Source of the DNA: Paracoccaceae bacterium
Lineage (GTDB): Bacteria; Pseudomonadota; Alphaproteobacteria; Rhodobacterales; Rhodobacteraceae
Direction of reading: 5' to 3'
Assembly: GCA_022448245.1 (NCBI GenBank)
Contig: JAKVCO010000007.1
Span: forward strand, 62,001-126,000
DNA length: 64,000 nt
This document shows, one piece after another, positions 24,492 through 33,890 of this stretch. Each line of letters begins with the position of its first letter. Position 1 is the first letter of the stretch. A model generated the notes under the pieces. It was not told the origin of the DNA. It ran no database searches and was given only the letters and a program-made list of their open reading frames with translations. Position numbers and translations under genes: made by a program.

Positions 24492-27400
24492 TCAGGCGAC
24501 CAGCTTTTCGGCCCCGTGCAGATCGACACTCACCAGCTGGCTCACACCCTGCTCCTGCATCGTCACACCAAACAGACGATCCATCCGGCTCATCGTCACC
24601 GCGTGGTGCGTAATGATCAAGAACCGCGTCGCCGTGCGCCGCGTCATCTCATCGAGGAGGTCACAGAACCGCGTGACGTTCGCATCATCAAGCGGCGCGT
24701 CGACCTCGTCGAGCACACAGATCGGCGCCGGGTTCGCAAGGAACACCGCAAAGATCAACGCCAGCGCTGTCAGCGTCTGCTCGCCACCCGACAAGAGCGA
24801 CAGCGTCGACAGCTTTTTTCCCGGCGGCTGACACATGATCTCGAGGCCGGCCTCCAGCGGATCTTCACTCTCCACGAGCACCAGCTTCGCTTCACCACCC
24901 CCGAAGAGATGCGTGAAGAGCAGTGAGAAGTTCTTGTTCACCTCGTCAAAGGCCGCCAGCAACCGCTCGCGACCCTCTTTGTTAAGCGACGCAATCCCCG
25001 ACCGAAGCGTGGCAATCGCGGCCTCCAGATCCTCTTTCTCTGTGGCCAGAGCATCGCGCTCCTCTTCCACCTCGCGCGCGTCCTCTTCAGCGCGGAGGTT
25101 CACGGCGCCCAAAGCATCCCGCTGACGGCGCAGCCGCGCGACATCCGCCTCAACGCAGTCCGCTGCCGGCATCGCCGCAGGATCCACCTCGATCTCTTCT
25201 AGCAACTTGTCCGGCGTCACATCTCGCGCCTCGCGAATGGCCTCGGCCCGCGCCTCCAGCGTCTCGCGCGCGGCTTCAAATCGCGCTTCAGCCGCAGCCC
25301 GCATTTCGCGCGCCGTACCCGCGCCGCGCTCCGCATTACGCTCAGTCTCAACCGCTTGACGCAGCACCGTTTCGGCAAGCGCCAGGGCATCAGCGGCCTC
25401 TTTCCTGCGCGCCTCCGCTTTCTCGATCTCAGACTGCAGCGCCTCGCGCCGTTCCGCGATCTCGCCGGGCGTCGACTTCGCCGCCTTCAGCTCCGCTTCG
25501 GATCTTTCCTTGCGCGTCGTCAGCTCCTCAGAGCGCGCCGCCGCGGTCTCCAAGCGATGGCGCCAACCGCTCAGCTCCTTGGCGATCTCCTGACTGCGCT
25601 TCGTGCGTGCTTCGCCTGTTCGGCGCAGCTCATCATGAGACGTCCGGTGGGCCAACATGGTCACACGCGACGCTTCAACCGTCAGCTTCACATCCTCGAG
25701 TTCTGCACGCGCCGTCTCAAGATCAGGCAACGCCGCCAAGGCGCGCTCTGCTTCCAGAAGCTGGGCCCGCGCGGCCGTTTCCTCATCCCGCAGCCGCGTC
25801 ACGGAAAGGCTCAGTGACTCGACCTTGCCCTCAGCCATGCTTTGGTCGGCTTCCGCGCGCGACAACGCACGCGCCGCATCCGCTTGCTGCTGATCTGCCG
25901 AACGCCGTTCTTGCCGCGCGACTTGGTCAGCTTGCTTCAGGCCCTCAAGCCGCGTCGTCAGCGCGTCGTGTGCTTCGCGAGCCGCCGCCGCACGCCTCTG
26001 CGCATCGGCCTCCTCCGCTTCCAAAGCCTTCAGTCGGTTCACCTGTTCAAGGCGCAGAGCCGCCGCCGAAGGCGCATCCGCGGCAGCAGCCACATACCCA
26101 TCCCAGCGCCATAAATCGCCCGCAAGCGATACGAGCCGCTGGCCCGGCATCAAAGAAGATTGCAACCGTGCGCCCTCTTCCTCCGAGACAACGCCCACCT
26201 GCGCCATCCGACGGGCGAGCACATCTGGCAGGGTCACGCGCGACGCAAGCGGCGCCGCACCTTCCGGCAAGGCAGTGGCCTGATCGTACGCCGGCAGCAT
26301 GCGCCAACCCGTCGCCACACCGTCCACAATTCGCGGCGCCTTGAGATCATCCGCCAAAGCCGCGCCGAGCGCCTTCTCGAAACCCGGCGCCACGGAGAGC
26401 TCATCAATCACTTGATTGCCGCTATCGCTTTCACGCGCAACGAGCCGCGCCAGCGCCTGAACCTCTGCCTTCAAGGCTCCCGCTTCACCTTCGGCCTCGG
26501 ACCGCACGGTGTGCGCTTCCGCTTCCTCCAGCTGGGCTGCATTGCGCTCTGCTTCGGCCTTGGCCAGCGCCTCTTCGGCCGCCTCCACGGTCTTGCCAGC
26601 CTGACGTTCGGTTTCTTTAACCGCCTCCAGCGCCTCTACCGATCGCGCGGCCTGAAGCTTTGCATCGTCAATCGCCGCTTCCGCTTCACCAGCACGTGCA
26701 GCAATCCGCTCCGCTGCCTGGGCGCTGTCTTGCTGAAAGCGCAGCGCCGACTGGTGGCGGGCTGCAAGCCGCGCCGTATCTTCGTTTGCAGTCGAAAGCT
26801 GGCTCTCCCGCTCCTGCAGGATTGCCGCCGACCCGCGCGCAGCCTCGGCTGCCGCCGCGAGCTCTTCATCAAAGCCCTTGTTGGCTTTCTGGATCTCGAC
26901 AGCTTCCCACTCGAGACGCTCAATGGTCTCGCCTGCGTCCTTGTTCAGCGCCGCCTCGCGCTCGATATCGTGGGTGAGCTGTGCGATCCGCTTTTCCAAA
27001 GCCTCAACAGCCTCACGCGCGGTCTTCTCCTCGGTATCGAGGGAATCACGCTGAACCTGAAGGCGCTGCAAGATCGCACCAGCAATCGCTTCCTCTTCGC
27101 GCTTCGGTGGCACGGCGTCTTCTGCCACCTCGCGGGCTTTCATCGCCTGCCGCGCATCCTGTTCGCCCTTCGCAGCAGCGACCACCTGCGCCCTCAGGGC
27201 CGCTTCGGCCTGCTCGCGCGCTTCATCTGCTTCCTTCCAACGACGGTAGAGCAACATGCCTTCCGCCAACCGAAGTTCCGAGCCGATCTCCCGATAGCGC
27301 GCCGCCTGACGCGCCTGCCGCGCGAGCGAGGCCAGCTGCGTGGTCAGCTGCTCGAGCACATCATCAACGCGGATCAGGTTCGCCTCAGCCCCTTTCAGCT

Positions 27401-27947
27401 TCAGCTCCGCCTCGTGACGGCGCTGATACAGGCCACTAATACCAGCGGCCTCCTCGAGCACCCGGCGCCGCGCACGCGGTTTCGCATTGATCAACTCCGA
27501 GATCTGCCCCTGCCGGACAAGCGACGGCGAATGCGATCCAGTAGAGGCATCCGCAAAGAGCATTTGCACATCCCGCGCCCGGCGCTCCTTGCCGTTGGCC
27601 TTGTAGGCAGAGCCAATGTCACGGGTGATCCGCCGAACAACCTCCAGCTGATCATCCTCATTGAACCCCGACGGCGCCAAGCGGTCACTATTGTCGATGG
27701 TGACCGAGACTTCGGCAAAGTTCCTGGCAGGCCGTGTGGCCGCCCCCGCAAAGATGACGTCTTCCATGCCACCGCCGCGCATCGCGGTCGGACGGTTCTC
27801 ACCCATAACCCATCGCAACGCCTCAAGCAGGTTGGATTTCCCGCAACCATTGGGCCCCACGACCCCCGTCAACCCGTCAGCAATGACGAGGTCGGTAGGA
27901 TCGACGAAGCTTTTAAAGCCATTGAGCCTGAGCTTTGAAAACCGCAC
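24492..27947 (-). CDS. smc: Chromosome segregation ATPase SMC
   Basis: 1151 residues, normal for alphaproteobacterial SMC. Walker A is GPNGCGKS at residues 31-38; a long coiled coil rich in Ala/Glu/Arg follows; a hinge lies around residues 500-620 (VAPGFEKALGAALADDLKAP and neighbours). A second coiled coil leads to the C-terminal head with the signature LSGGEQTLTALALIFAVF and Walker B PICVLDEVDAPLDDANV. It compacts and segregates the chromosome with ScpA/ScpB, not seen here. Long open frames on the opposite strand inside this gene are shadows of its GC-rich codon use. Confidence 0.97.
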   Translation of the reverse strand: MRFSKLRLNGFKSFVDPTDLVIADGLTGVVGPNGCGKSNLLEALRWVMGENRPTAMRGGGMEDVIFAGAATRPARNFAEVSVTIDNSDRLAPSGFNEDDQLEVVRRITRDIGSAYKANGKERRARDVQMLFADASTGSHSPSLVRQGQISELINAKPRARRRVLEEAAGISGLYQRRHEAELKLKGAEANLIRVDDVLEQLTTQLASLARQARQAARYREIGSELRLAEGMLLYRRWKEADEAREQAEAALRAQVVAAAKGEQDARQAMKAREVAEDAVPPKREEEAIAGAILQRLQVQRDSLDTEEKTAREAVEALEKRIAQLTHDIEREAALNKDAGETIERLEWEAVEIQKANKGFDEELAAAAEAARGSAAILQERESQLSTANEDTARLAARHQSALRFQQDSAQAAERIAARAGEAEAAIDDAKLQAARSVEALEAVKETERQAGKTVEAAEEALAKAEAERNAAQLEEAEAHTVRSEAEGEAGALKAEVQALARLVARESDSGNQVIDELSVAPGFEKALGAALADDLKAPRIVDGVATGWRMLPAYDQATALPEGAAPLASRVTLPDVLARRMAQVGVVSEEEGARLQSSLMPGQRLVSLAGDLWRWDGYVAAAADAPSAAALRLEQVNRLKALEAEEADAQRRAAAAREAHDALTTRLEGLKQADQVARQERRSADQQQADAARALSRAEADQSMAEGKVESLSLSVTRLRDEETAARAQLLEAERALAALPDLETARAELEDVKLTVEASRVTMLAHRTSHDELRRTGEARTKRSQEIAKELSGWRHRLETAAARSEELTTRKERSEAELKAAKSTPGEIAERREALQSEIEKAEARRKEAADALALAETVLRQAVETERNAERGAGTAREMRAAAEARFEAARETLEARAEAIREARDVTPDKLLEEIEVDPAAMPAADCVEADVARLRRQRDALGAVNLRAEEDAREVEEERDALATEKEDLEAAIATLRSGIASLNKEGRERLLAAFDEVNKNFSLLFTHLFGGGEAKLVLVESEDPLEAGLEIMCQPPGKKLSTLSLLSGGEQTLTALALIFAVFLANPAPICVLDEVDAPLDDANVTRFCDLLDEMTRRTATRFLIITHHAVTMSRMDRLFGVTMQEQGVSQLVSVDLHGAEKLVA

Positions 27948-28190
27948 GGGGCGCCTCCGATTCCATGAGCTGTGGTATCGTGGGCGTCCTCACCGATCTC
28001 TGTCAACATTATGTGGGACACACATTCGGGTTATCCACAAGATATAGGCACCCTACATAGAAGCGCGGCTCTTGACCCTTCCCGCCTCCGCCGCCAAACA
28101 AACGTCTGACGTGGCGCTCGTGCCATCCTCACCAGCATCACGCACAAGGCCGACCAGGCCTTGTCCATTTTGATAGAAAGGCGCCTAGGT
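27948..28190. promoter_or_regulatory. Divergent smc / cobW control region
   Basis: 243 bp between divergent start codons. It must hold both promoters. Visible elements are a TTATCCACA at 28031-28039 identical to a DnaA box and a hairpin close to cobW. The conserved core of a cobalamin riboswitch (a GCCACTG-like B12 box) is not seen. Confidence 0.5.
28144..28164 (+). promoter_or_regulatory. Perfect 8-bp inverted repeat in the cobW leader
   Basis: ACAAGGCC at 28144-28151 and GGCCTTGT at 28157-28164, separated by GACCA, 26 bp before the cobW ATG. It could be an RNA hairpin just upstream of the ribosome site (GAAAGG) or a protein operator. No run of T follows directly, so it is not a standard terminator. 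Confidence 0.45.
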
Positions 28191-29252
28191 ATGCCGCAAA
28201 AGATCCCCGCGACCATCGTGACCGGTTTCCTCGGCGCCGGTAAAACCACTCTCATCCGGCACATGCTCGAAAACGCAGAAGGCAAGCGCATTGCCCTCAT
28301 CATCAACGAGTTCGGCGACCTCGGCGTAGATGGCGACATCCTCAAAGGCTGCGGCGATGAAACCTGCACCGAAGATGACATCATGGAGCTCTCGAACGGC
28401 TGCATCTGCTGCACCGTGGCCGACGATTTCATCCCAACGATGGAGGCGCTCCTCGCCCGCGAAAACGCCCCGGATCACATCGTCATCGAAACCTCGGGCC
28501 TCGCGCTGCCCCAACCGCTCGTCCGCGCCTTCAACTGGCCGGGCATCTCCACAAAGGTCACCGTCGACAGCGTCGTAACCGTGGTCGATGGCAAAGCCGT
28601 CACCGAGGGCCGCTTCGCCCACAACGTGGACGCCGTGGACGCCCAACGCGCCGCCGACGATGGCCTCGATCACGAAACACCGCTCTCCGAGCTCTTCGAG
28701 GATCAGGTGGCCTGCGCCGACATGATCGTCGTCAACAAATCAGACCTTCTGACGGCAGGCGAAGCCTTCGATCTCACCTCCAAACTCAAAACAGAGTCGC
28801 GCGATGGCGTACAGGTTGTCCCCGCCACCAAAGGCGCCCTCCCGGTAGGCGTGCTTCTGGGCCAAGGCATCGGCGCCGAAAGCGATCTGGAGGCCCGTCA
28901 CGAGGTGCATCATCACCACCATCACGACGATGAGGATCACCACCGCCATCACGCCCACGAACACGGCCACGATGAGTTCGAGAGCTTCACGGTCGAACTC
29001 GGCGAAATCGGCGACGGCAACGCCTACGCAGAACAAGTCGCCGACGTCATCCGCGCCCATGACATCCTCCGCCTGAAGGGCTTCCTCGCAATCGAGGGCA
29101 AACCCATGCGCCTGACGCTCCAAGCCGTGGGCCCCCGCATCGAGACATATTTCGACCAGCCGCTCACTGAGCGCACCTCGCGCCTCGTCGTCATCGGTCA
29201 AGCCGGCCTCGATCGCGCGGCGATCGAAGCAGCGCTCGAACCCGCCGCCTAA
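28191..29252 (+). CDS. cobW: COG0523 GTPase / cobalamin biosynthesis protein CobW
   Basis: 353-residue G3E-family P-loop GTPase. Walker A is GFLGAGKTTL near residues 10-19, the metal-binding motif CICC appears in LSNGCICCTVADDF, and the guanine specificity segment is VVNKSDLL. A histidine-rich acidic loop occupies residues about 238-263, followed by the CobW C-terminal domain (LKGFLAIEGKPMRLTLQAVG). CobW is thought to deliver cobalt to the CobNST chelatase. I start at ATG 28191 after a GAAAGG site; an ATG at 28161 is in frame but lies in the hairpin. It leads the cobW-GNAT-cobN transcript. Confidence 0.95.
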   Translation: MPQKIPATIVTGFLGAGKTTLIRHMLENAEGKRIALIINEFGDLGVDGDILKGCGDETCTEDDIMELSNGCICCTVADDFIPTMEALLARENAPDHIVIETSGLALPQPLVRAFNWPGISTKVTVDSVVTVVDGKAVTEGRFAHNVDAVDAQRAADDGLDHETPLSELFEDQVACADMIVVNKSDLLTAGEAFDLTSKLKTESRDGVQVVPATKGALPVGVLLGQGIGAESDLEARHEVHHHHHHDDEDHHRHHAHEHGHDEFESFTVELGEIGDGNAYAEQVADVIRAHDILRLKGFLAIEGKPMRLTLQAVGPRIETYFDQPLTERTSRLVVIGQAGLDRAAIEAALEPAA

Positions 29253-29268
29253 ACTGGACAAGGCCACC

Positions 29269-29718
29269 ATGCTCATCATCGAGGAAGCAAACCCAACCGC
29301 CCCCGGGCCCCGGTCGCTCCTCGAGGCGTCCCATAGACTCATGGAAGAGCTCTTCCCGCCCGAAGATAATCACTATCTCGCAGTCGAAGCGCTCATGGGC
29401 CCGGGCATGCACTTCTTCCAAGCCCGTGAGGGACAAGAAACGCTGGGCACCGGCGCGCTTGCTGAAAAGGCGGGCTACGGCGAAGTCAAAAGCATGTTTA
29501 CAGCGCCAGAGGCCCGCGGCAAAGGCGTAGCCGCCGCCATCCTGCGCCAGATCGAAGACCGCGCGCGCGAAGTGGGCCTCGGCGCCCTCAAGCTTGAAAC
29601 AGGCGACACGCTCCACGCCGCCCACGCGCTCTACGAGCGTCACGGCTTCATGCTGTGCGAGCCATTTGGTGACTACGAAGCCTCCGCCTTCTCGATTTTC
29701 TACGAGAAGCCTCTATGA
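29269..29718 (+). CDS. GNAT-family N-acetyltransferase
   Basis: 149 residues with a GNAT fold. The acetyl-CoA binding motif A is in VKSMFTAPEARGKGVAAAIL (Q/RxxGxG/A version RGKGVA), and motif B near ALYERHGFMLCEPFGDY. The substrate is unknown. It is placed 16 bp after cobW and its stop overlaps a tiny ORF that bridges to cobN, so it is within the cobalamin transcript; a role in cobalamin synthesis is not established. Confidence 0.88.
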   Translation: MLIIEEANPTAPGPRSLLEASHRLMEELFPPEDNHYLAVEALMGPGMHFFQAREGQETLGTGALAEKAGYGEVKSMFTAPEARGKGVAAAILRQIEDRAREVGLGALKLETGDTLHAAHALYERHGFMLCEPFGDYEASAFSIFYEKPL

Positions 29719-29780
29719 CCCGCGCAAGCGCACCCCGCCGGGCCACCCAGACGTCTAAAACACAGGCGGCGCTCAACTGA
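29715..29780 (+). CDS. Possible 21-residue microORF bridging the GNAT gene and cobN
   Basis: ATG at 29715 overlaps the GNAT stop as ATGA, and the TGA at 29778-29780 overlaps the cobN ATG as TGATG. The predicted peptide is 21 residues, basic and Thr/Ala-rich (MTRASAPRRATQTSK and six more). No homology recognised. It could be a translational coupler for cobN rather than a functional peptide, or a chance frame. Confidence 0.35.
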   Translation: MTRASAPRRATQTSKTQAALN

Positions 29781-32700
29781 TGCACCTTCTCGCAGCAACA
29801 CCCGGACAGATCTCTGACAGCGCCGAGCCCGTTGATCTCGATCAATCCCCGGCCGAGATCGTCTTCATCTCTGCCGCCGACACCGAACTCGCCGCGCTCA
29901 GCCAAGCGCGGAGCGAGATGGACGGCGCACCCACGCTCCGCCTCGCAAATCTCACCCACCTCAGCCACCCGCTATCGGTGGACATGCAACTCGACACCTG
30001 TGCCACGAAGTCAAAGCTCGTGATCGCGCGCCTCCTCGGCGGCGCGGGCTACTGGCGCTACGGATTTGAGCAATACGCCGCACGCTTGGCCGAGGCCGGT
30101 ATCCCCGTGGCGTTCCTGCCCGGCGACGACAAACCAGATGACGAACTGCGCGAATTCTCCACCGTCTCTGGCGAGGATTACGACGCCCTCTGGGCGTACC
30201 TCGTCGAGGGTGGCCCCGAGAATGCCGCGGCCTTCCTAACCTATGCTCAAGCCATGCTCACCGGCAGTGACAAGCCTGCCTCCGCCACGCCGCTTCTGAA
30301 GGCCGGTCTGTACTGGCCCGGCACGGGCCAGATCGATCTGACACGCATGCGGACGGACTGGACCGACGGCGCGCCCATCGTGCCCATCGTCTTCTATCGC
30401 GCCCTTGTGCAAGGCGCAGGCCTCAACCCCATCAACCGTCTGATCCGCAGCCTCTCGCGCCGCCGCCTCAACCCGATGCCCATCTTTGTGGCCTCCCTGA
30501 AAGATCCGGTCTCGGCAGCGACACTCGATACGCTCTTTGCCGAGGCACCGCCCAGCGTCATCCTCAACTGCACCGCCTTCGCGACAGGCACGCCCGAGGC
30601 GGAAGGCGCAAACCCCTTCACAGCCCCCTCCGCGACCAAAGCACCCGTTTTCCAAGTCGTGCTCGCCGCCTCGGGCGAGGAGGCCTGGGCTGAAGGCCTC
30701 ACCGGCCTTTCCGCCCGCGACATTGCGATGAACGTCGCCCTGCCCGAGGTCGATGGCCGCATCCTGTCCCGCGCCGTCAGCTTCAAAGACGAAGCCTTCT
30801 TTGATGAGGCCACCGAATGCGCCATCGCCACCTACCGGGCTGAAGGCACCCGGATCGAATTCGTGGCCGACCTCGCCGCCAACTGGGCACGCCTGCGCCA
30901 CGCACAGCCCAAAGAGCGCAAGGTCGCGCTCATCCTCGCAAACTACCCGAACAAAGACGGACGCTTGGCCAACGGCGTGGGCCTCGACACTCCCGCCGCC
31001 ACGGTGAACGCGCTCAAGTCGCTCGCAGCCGCAGGGTACGAAACACAGGGACCAGAGACGTCCGACGATCTAATGGCCGCCATGATGGCGGGCCCCACAA
31101 ACTGGCTCACCGATCGCGCCGAGACGGACGGCGGCGTCTCCCTCCCCCTCGCGGACTACGAGACATACTACAAAGAGCTCCCCTACGACTTCCGCCAAAA
31201 GGTAGAAGACCGCTGGGGCGCCCCAGAAGCCGACCCCTTCATCTTTCCAAAAATACTCAACGGCCCGGACGCCGCCTTCAAGCTCAGCATACTCGAATAC
31301 GGGAACGTCTCCGTCGGCATCCAGCCCGCCCGGGGCTACAACATCGCCCCGGAAGAGACCTACCACGCCCCCGACCTCGCGCCGCCGCACAACTACATCG
31401 CCTTCTATTTCTGGCTCCGTCATGTGCAGCAGGTCCACGCCATCGTGCACATGGGTAAGCACGGCAATCTGGAGTGGTTGCCCGGCAAAGCTCTGGCGCT
31501 GAGCGAGGCCTGCGCGCCGGAGGCGGTGTTCGGCCCCACACCTCACATCTACCCCTTCATCGTCAATGACCCCGGCGAAGGCACGCAGGCCAAGCGCCGG
31601 GCACAGGCGGTCATTCTCGATCACCTCACCCCGCCGTTAACGCGCGCAGAGACCTATGGCCCGCTCCGCGATCTCGAAGGGCTGGTGGACGAATACTATG
31701 AGGCGGCCGGCGTCGATGCGCGCCGTGTCAAGCATCTGCGCAAGGAAATCCTGACGCTGGCCTCCACCACCGGCCTCGACCGTGACATCGGCATGGGCGC
31801 GGATGTCGACACCGACCTGGCCAAGCTCGATGCCTATCTCTGCGACTTGAAAGAGGCGCAGATCCGCGATGGCCTCCACATCTTCGGCACCTCGCCGGGT
31901 GGCGATCTGGAGCGTGATTTGGCCATCGCCCTCGCCCGCCTGCCCCGCGGCGATGGTGAGGGGCGTCACGCCTCGCTCATCCGCGCGCTCGCCACGGATT
32001 GCGGCGTCACCATCGACCCGCTCGATTGCGATATGGCCGCCACCTACGAGGGGCCACGCCACAAATTCCTGAAGACCGCAGGCGCGAGCGCCGCGCTCGG
32101 CCCCTGGCGCAGCAATGGCGACACGGTCGAGCACCTTGAGGAGCTCGCCAAACTCGCCATGGGCTGGTCTGAAACGCCCGAGCACTTCACCGCCACCGCA
32201 CCGGTGCTGGAGGAGATGCACCGCCGGATCCTCCCCGCCGTCAGCGCCTGCGGACCGGCAGAAACCCAAGGCCTCATCAACGCGCTCAATGGCGAGGCGA
32301 TCCCAGCTGGACCCTCCGGCGCGCCCACGCGCGGGCGCCTTGATGTACTCCCCACAGGGCGCAACTTCTTCTCCGTCGATAGCCGCGCGGTGCCCACTCA
32401 AACGGCGTGGAAGCTGGGCTGGAAATCCGCAAATCTCCTCATCGAGAAGCACCTGCAGGATCACGGGGACTGGCCGCGCTCCATGCTGCTCACCGCGTGG
32501 GGCACGGCCAACATGCGTACGGGCGGTGACGACATCGCGCAATGCCTCGCGCTCATGGGCGTCAAACCTACATGGGACACCGCAGGCCGGCGCGTCACGG
32601 GCTTCGAAATCCTACCCCAAAGCGTACTTGGCCGCCCCCGCGTGGACGTAACGCTCCGCGTCTCAGGCTTCTTCCGCGATGCCTTCCCCGGCCTCATCGA

Positions 32701-33469
32701 CCTCGTCGACAGCGCCGCCCGCGCGGTACAGGCGCTCGATGAGACAGAGGCAGAAAACCCCGCAAAAGCCTCCCCCGGATCGCGGGTCTATGGCTCAAAA
32801 CCCGGCGCCTATGGCGCGGGCCTGCAGGCGATGATCGACGAACGGCTCTGGAAAGACCGCGCAGAGCTCGGCGAGGCTTATCTGGAATGGTCCTCCTACG
32901 CATACGGCAAAGAAGCGGGCGCGCGGGATCGGTCGGGCTTTGAAGCGCGGCTGAAGACTGCGGAGGCCATCGTCCAGAACCAGGACAACCGCGAACACGA
33001 CATCCTCGACAGCGACGATTACTACCAATTCGAAGGCGGCGCCTCGGCAGCGATCAACGCGCTCAAGGGCGAGGACGTCAGGATCTATCACAACGATCAT
33101 TCCCGCCCTGAATCGCCCCGCATCCGCACGCTCGATGATGAGATCGCCCGCGTCGTCCGCTCCCGCGCGGCGAACCCGAAATGGATCGCAGGCGTCATGC
33201 GCCACGGCTACAAGGGCGCGTTCGAGATGGCGGCCACAACCGACTACCTCTTCGCTTTCGCGGCCACGACGGGTGTCGTCAAAAACCACCATTTTGATCT
33301 GATCCACGAGGCCTACCTCGAGGACAACGAGGTGCGGGAGTTCATTGCCGAGCACAACGCGCCTGCGCTCCGCGAGATGGCTGAAAGGTTCCAGGAAGCG
33401 ATCGATCGCGGTCTTTGGCAACCGCGCTCCAACTCGGCACGCGCGCTGCTGGCGGAGCTCACCGCCTAA
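29780..33469 (+). CDS. cobN: Cobaltochelatase subunit CobN
   Basis: 1229 residues, the large subunit of the aerobic cobalt chelatase, which inserts Co2+ into hydrogenobyrinic acid a,c-diamide with CobS and CobT. The CobN/BchH family core is evident in HMGKHGNLEWLPGKALALSE and IYPFIVNDPGEGTQAKRRAQ. No cobS or cobT is nearby (they are usually elsewhere in alphaproteobacteria). It begins with ATG immediately overlapping the preceding microORF stop. The 3' end shares CTAA with the convergent lipoprotein gene. Confidence 0.97.
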   Translation: MHLLAATPGQISDSAEPVDLDQSPAEIVFISAADTELAALSQARSEMDGAPTLRLANLTHLSHPLSVDMQLDTCATKSKLVIARLLGGAGYWRYGFEQYAARLAEAGIPVAFLPGDDKPDDELREFSTVSGEDYDALWAYLVEGGPENAAAFLTYAQAMLTGSDKPASATPLLKAGLYWPGTGQIDLTRMRTDWTDGAPIVPIVFYRALVQGAGLNPINRLIRSLSRRRLNPMPIFVASLKDPVSAATLDTLFAEAPPSVILNCTAFATGTPEAEGANPFTAPSATKAPVFQVVLAASGEEAWAEGLTGLSARDIAMNVALPEVDGRILSRAVSFKDEAFFDEATECAIATYRAEGTRIEFVADLAANWARLRHAQPKERKVALILANYPNKDGRLANGVGLDTPAATVNALKSLAAAGYETQGPETSDDLMAAMMAGPTNWLTDRAETDGGVSLPLADYETYYKELPYDFRQKVEDRWGAPEADPFIFPKILNGPDAAFKLSILEYGNVSVGIQPARGYNIAPEETYHAPDLAPPHNYIAFYFWLRHVQQVHAIVHMGKHGNLEWLPGKALALSEACAPEAVFGPTPHIYPFIVNDPGEGTQAKRRAQAVILDHLTPPLTRAETYGPLRDLEGLVDEYYEAAGVDARRVKHLRKEILTLASTTGLDRDIGMGADVDTDLAKLDAYLCDLKEAQIRDGLHIFGTSPGGDLERDLAIALARLPRGDGEGRHASLIRALATDCGVTIDPLDCDMAATYEGPRHKFLKTAGASAALGPWRSNGDTVEHLEELAKLAMGWSETPEHFTATAPVLEEMHRRILPAVSACGPAETQGLINALNGEAIPAGPSGAPTRGRLDVLPTGRNFFSVDSRAVPTQTAWKLGWKSANLLIEKHLQDHGDWPRSMLLTAWGTANMRTGGDDIAQCLALMGVKPTWDTAGRRVTGFEILPQSVLGRPRVDVTLRVSGFFRDAFPGLIDLVDSAARAVQALDETEAENPAKASPGSRVYGSKPGAYGAGLQAMIDERLWKDRAELGEAYLEWSSYAYGKEAGARDRSGFEARLKTAEAIVQNQDNREHDILDSDDYYQFEGGASAAINALKGEDVRIYHNDHSRPESPRIRTLDDEIARVVRSRAANPKWIAGVMRHGYKGAFEMAATTDYLFAFAATTGVVKNHHFDLIHEAYLEDNEVREFIAEHNAPALREMAERFQEAIDRGLWQPRSNSARALLAELTA

Positions 33470-33846
33470 AGCGGAGTGCAGTAAACGCGGCCGTGGTCGC
33501 GGTTGTCGATCTCGCAGGTCACCTCCACGACCTCTTTCACCGGCCAAGGCCGCGTGCCGGCGCCGCAATCCACCCGCGCATTGGCCAGCACCACATCGCC
33601 CTTCAGCGCGCCCACGACTTTGCAGCCCGTGGCGATTTGGATGGCATGGGTGATCTTCTCCTCCGCACGCTCGTTCGGGCGCAGTTCAGCATTTGTGCGG
33701 ATAACCTGCGCACGGTCTTCAGCCCGGAAGACCTTGTAGGTCGACCCGTCCACATTCACCTTCACCGGCGTCACACCGTAGAATTGCGGTGTTGGGGTGT
33801 TGCACCCAGCCACGAGCGCAATCAGGATGAGCGGAAGCAGACGCAT
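33466..33846 (-). CDS. Putative lipoprotein of unknown function
   Basis: 126 residues from ATG 33846 (MRLLPLILIALVAGCN), which gives a classical lipoprotein signal with lipobox LVAGC; the frame also opens at 33867. The mature protein has two or three further cysteines (ATGCKVVG, ARVDCGAG, VEVTCEID) and ends VYCTPL. Similar small lipoproteins occur in roseobacters but I know of no function. It lies antisense between cobN and cobO, so it is probably transcribed on its own and its promoter faces that of cobO. Confidence 0.75.
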   Translation of the reverse strand: MRLLPLILIALVAGCNTPTPQFYGVTPVKVNVDGSTYKVFRAEDRAQVIRTNAELRPNERAEEKITHAIQIATGCKVVGALKGDVVLANARVDCGAGTRPWPVKEVVEVTCEIDNRDHGRVYCTPL

Positions 33847-33890
33847 GGCTCGACCCTGACGAACCATGGTTAAGGAGAAGTTAAATCAGC

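Noticed and set aside
26160-27938. 592-codon open frame on the + strand within smc
   Set aside because: Opposite to coiled-coil codons of smc, whose frame is fully supported by Walker and signature motifs.
27948-28190. Cobalamin riboswitch before cobW
   Set aside because: I looked for the B12-box core and its flanking conserved segments and did not find them; only a simple hairpin is present.
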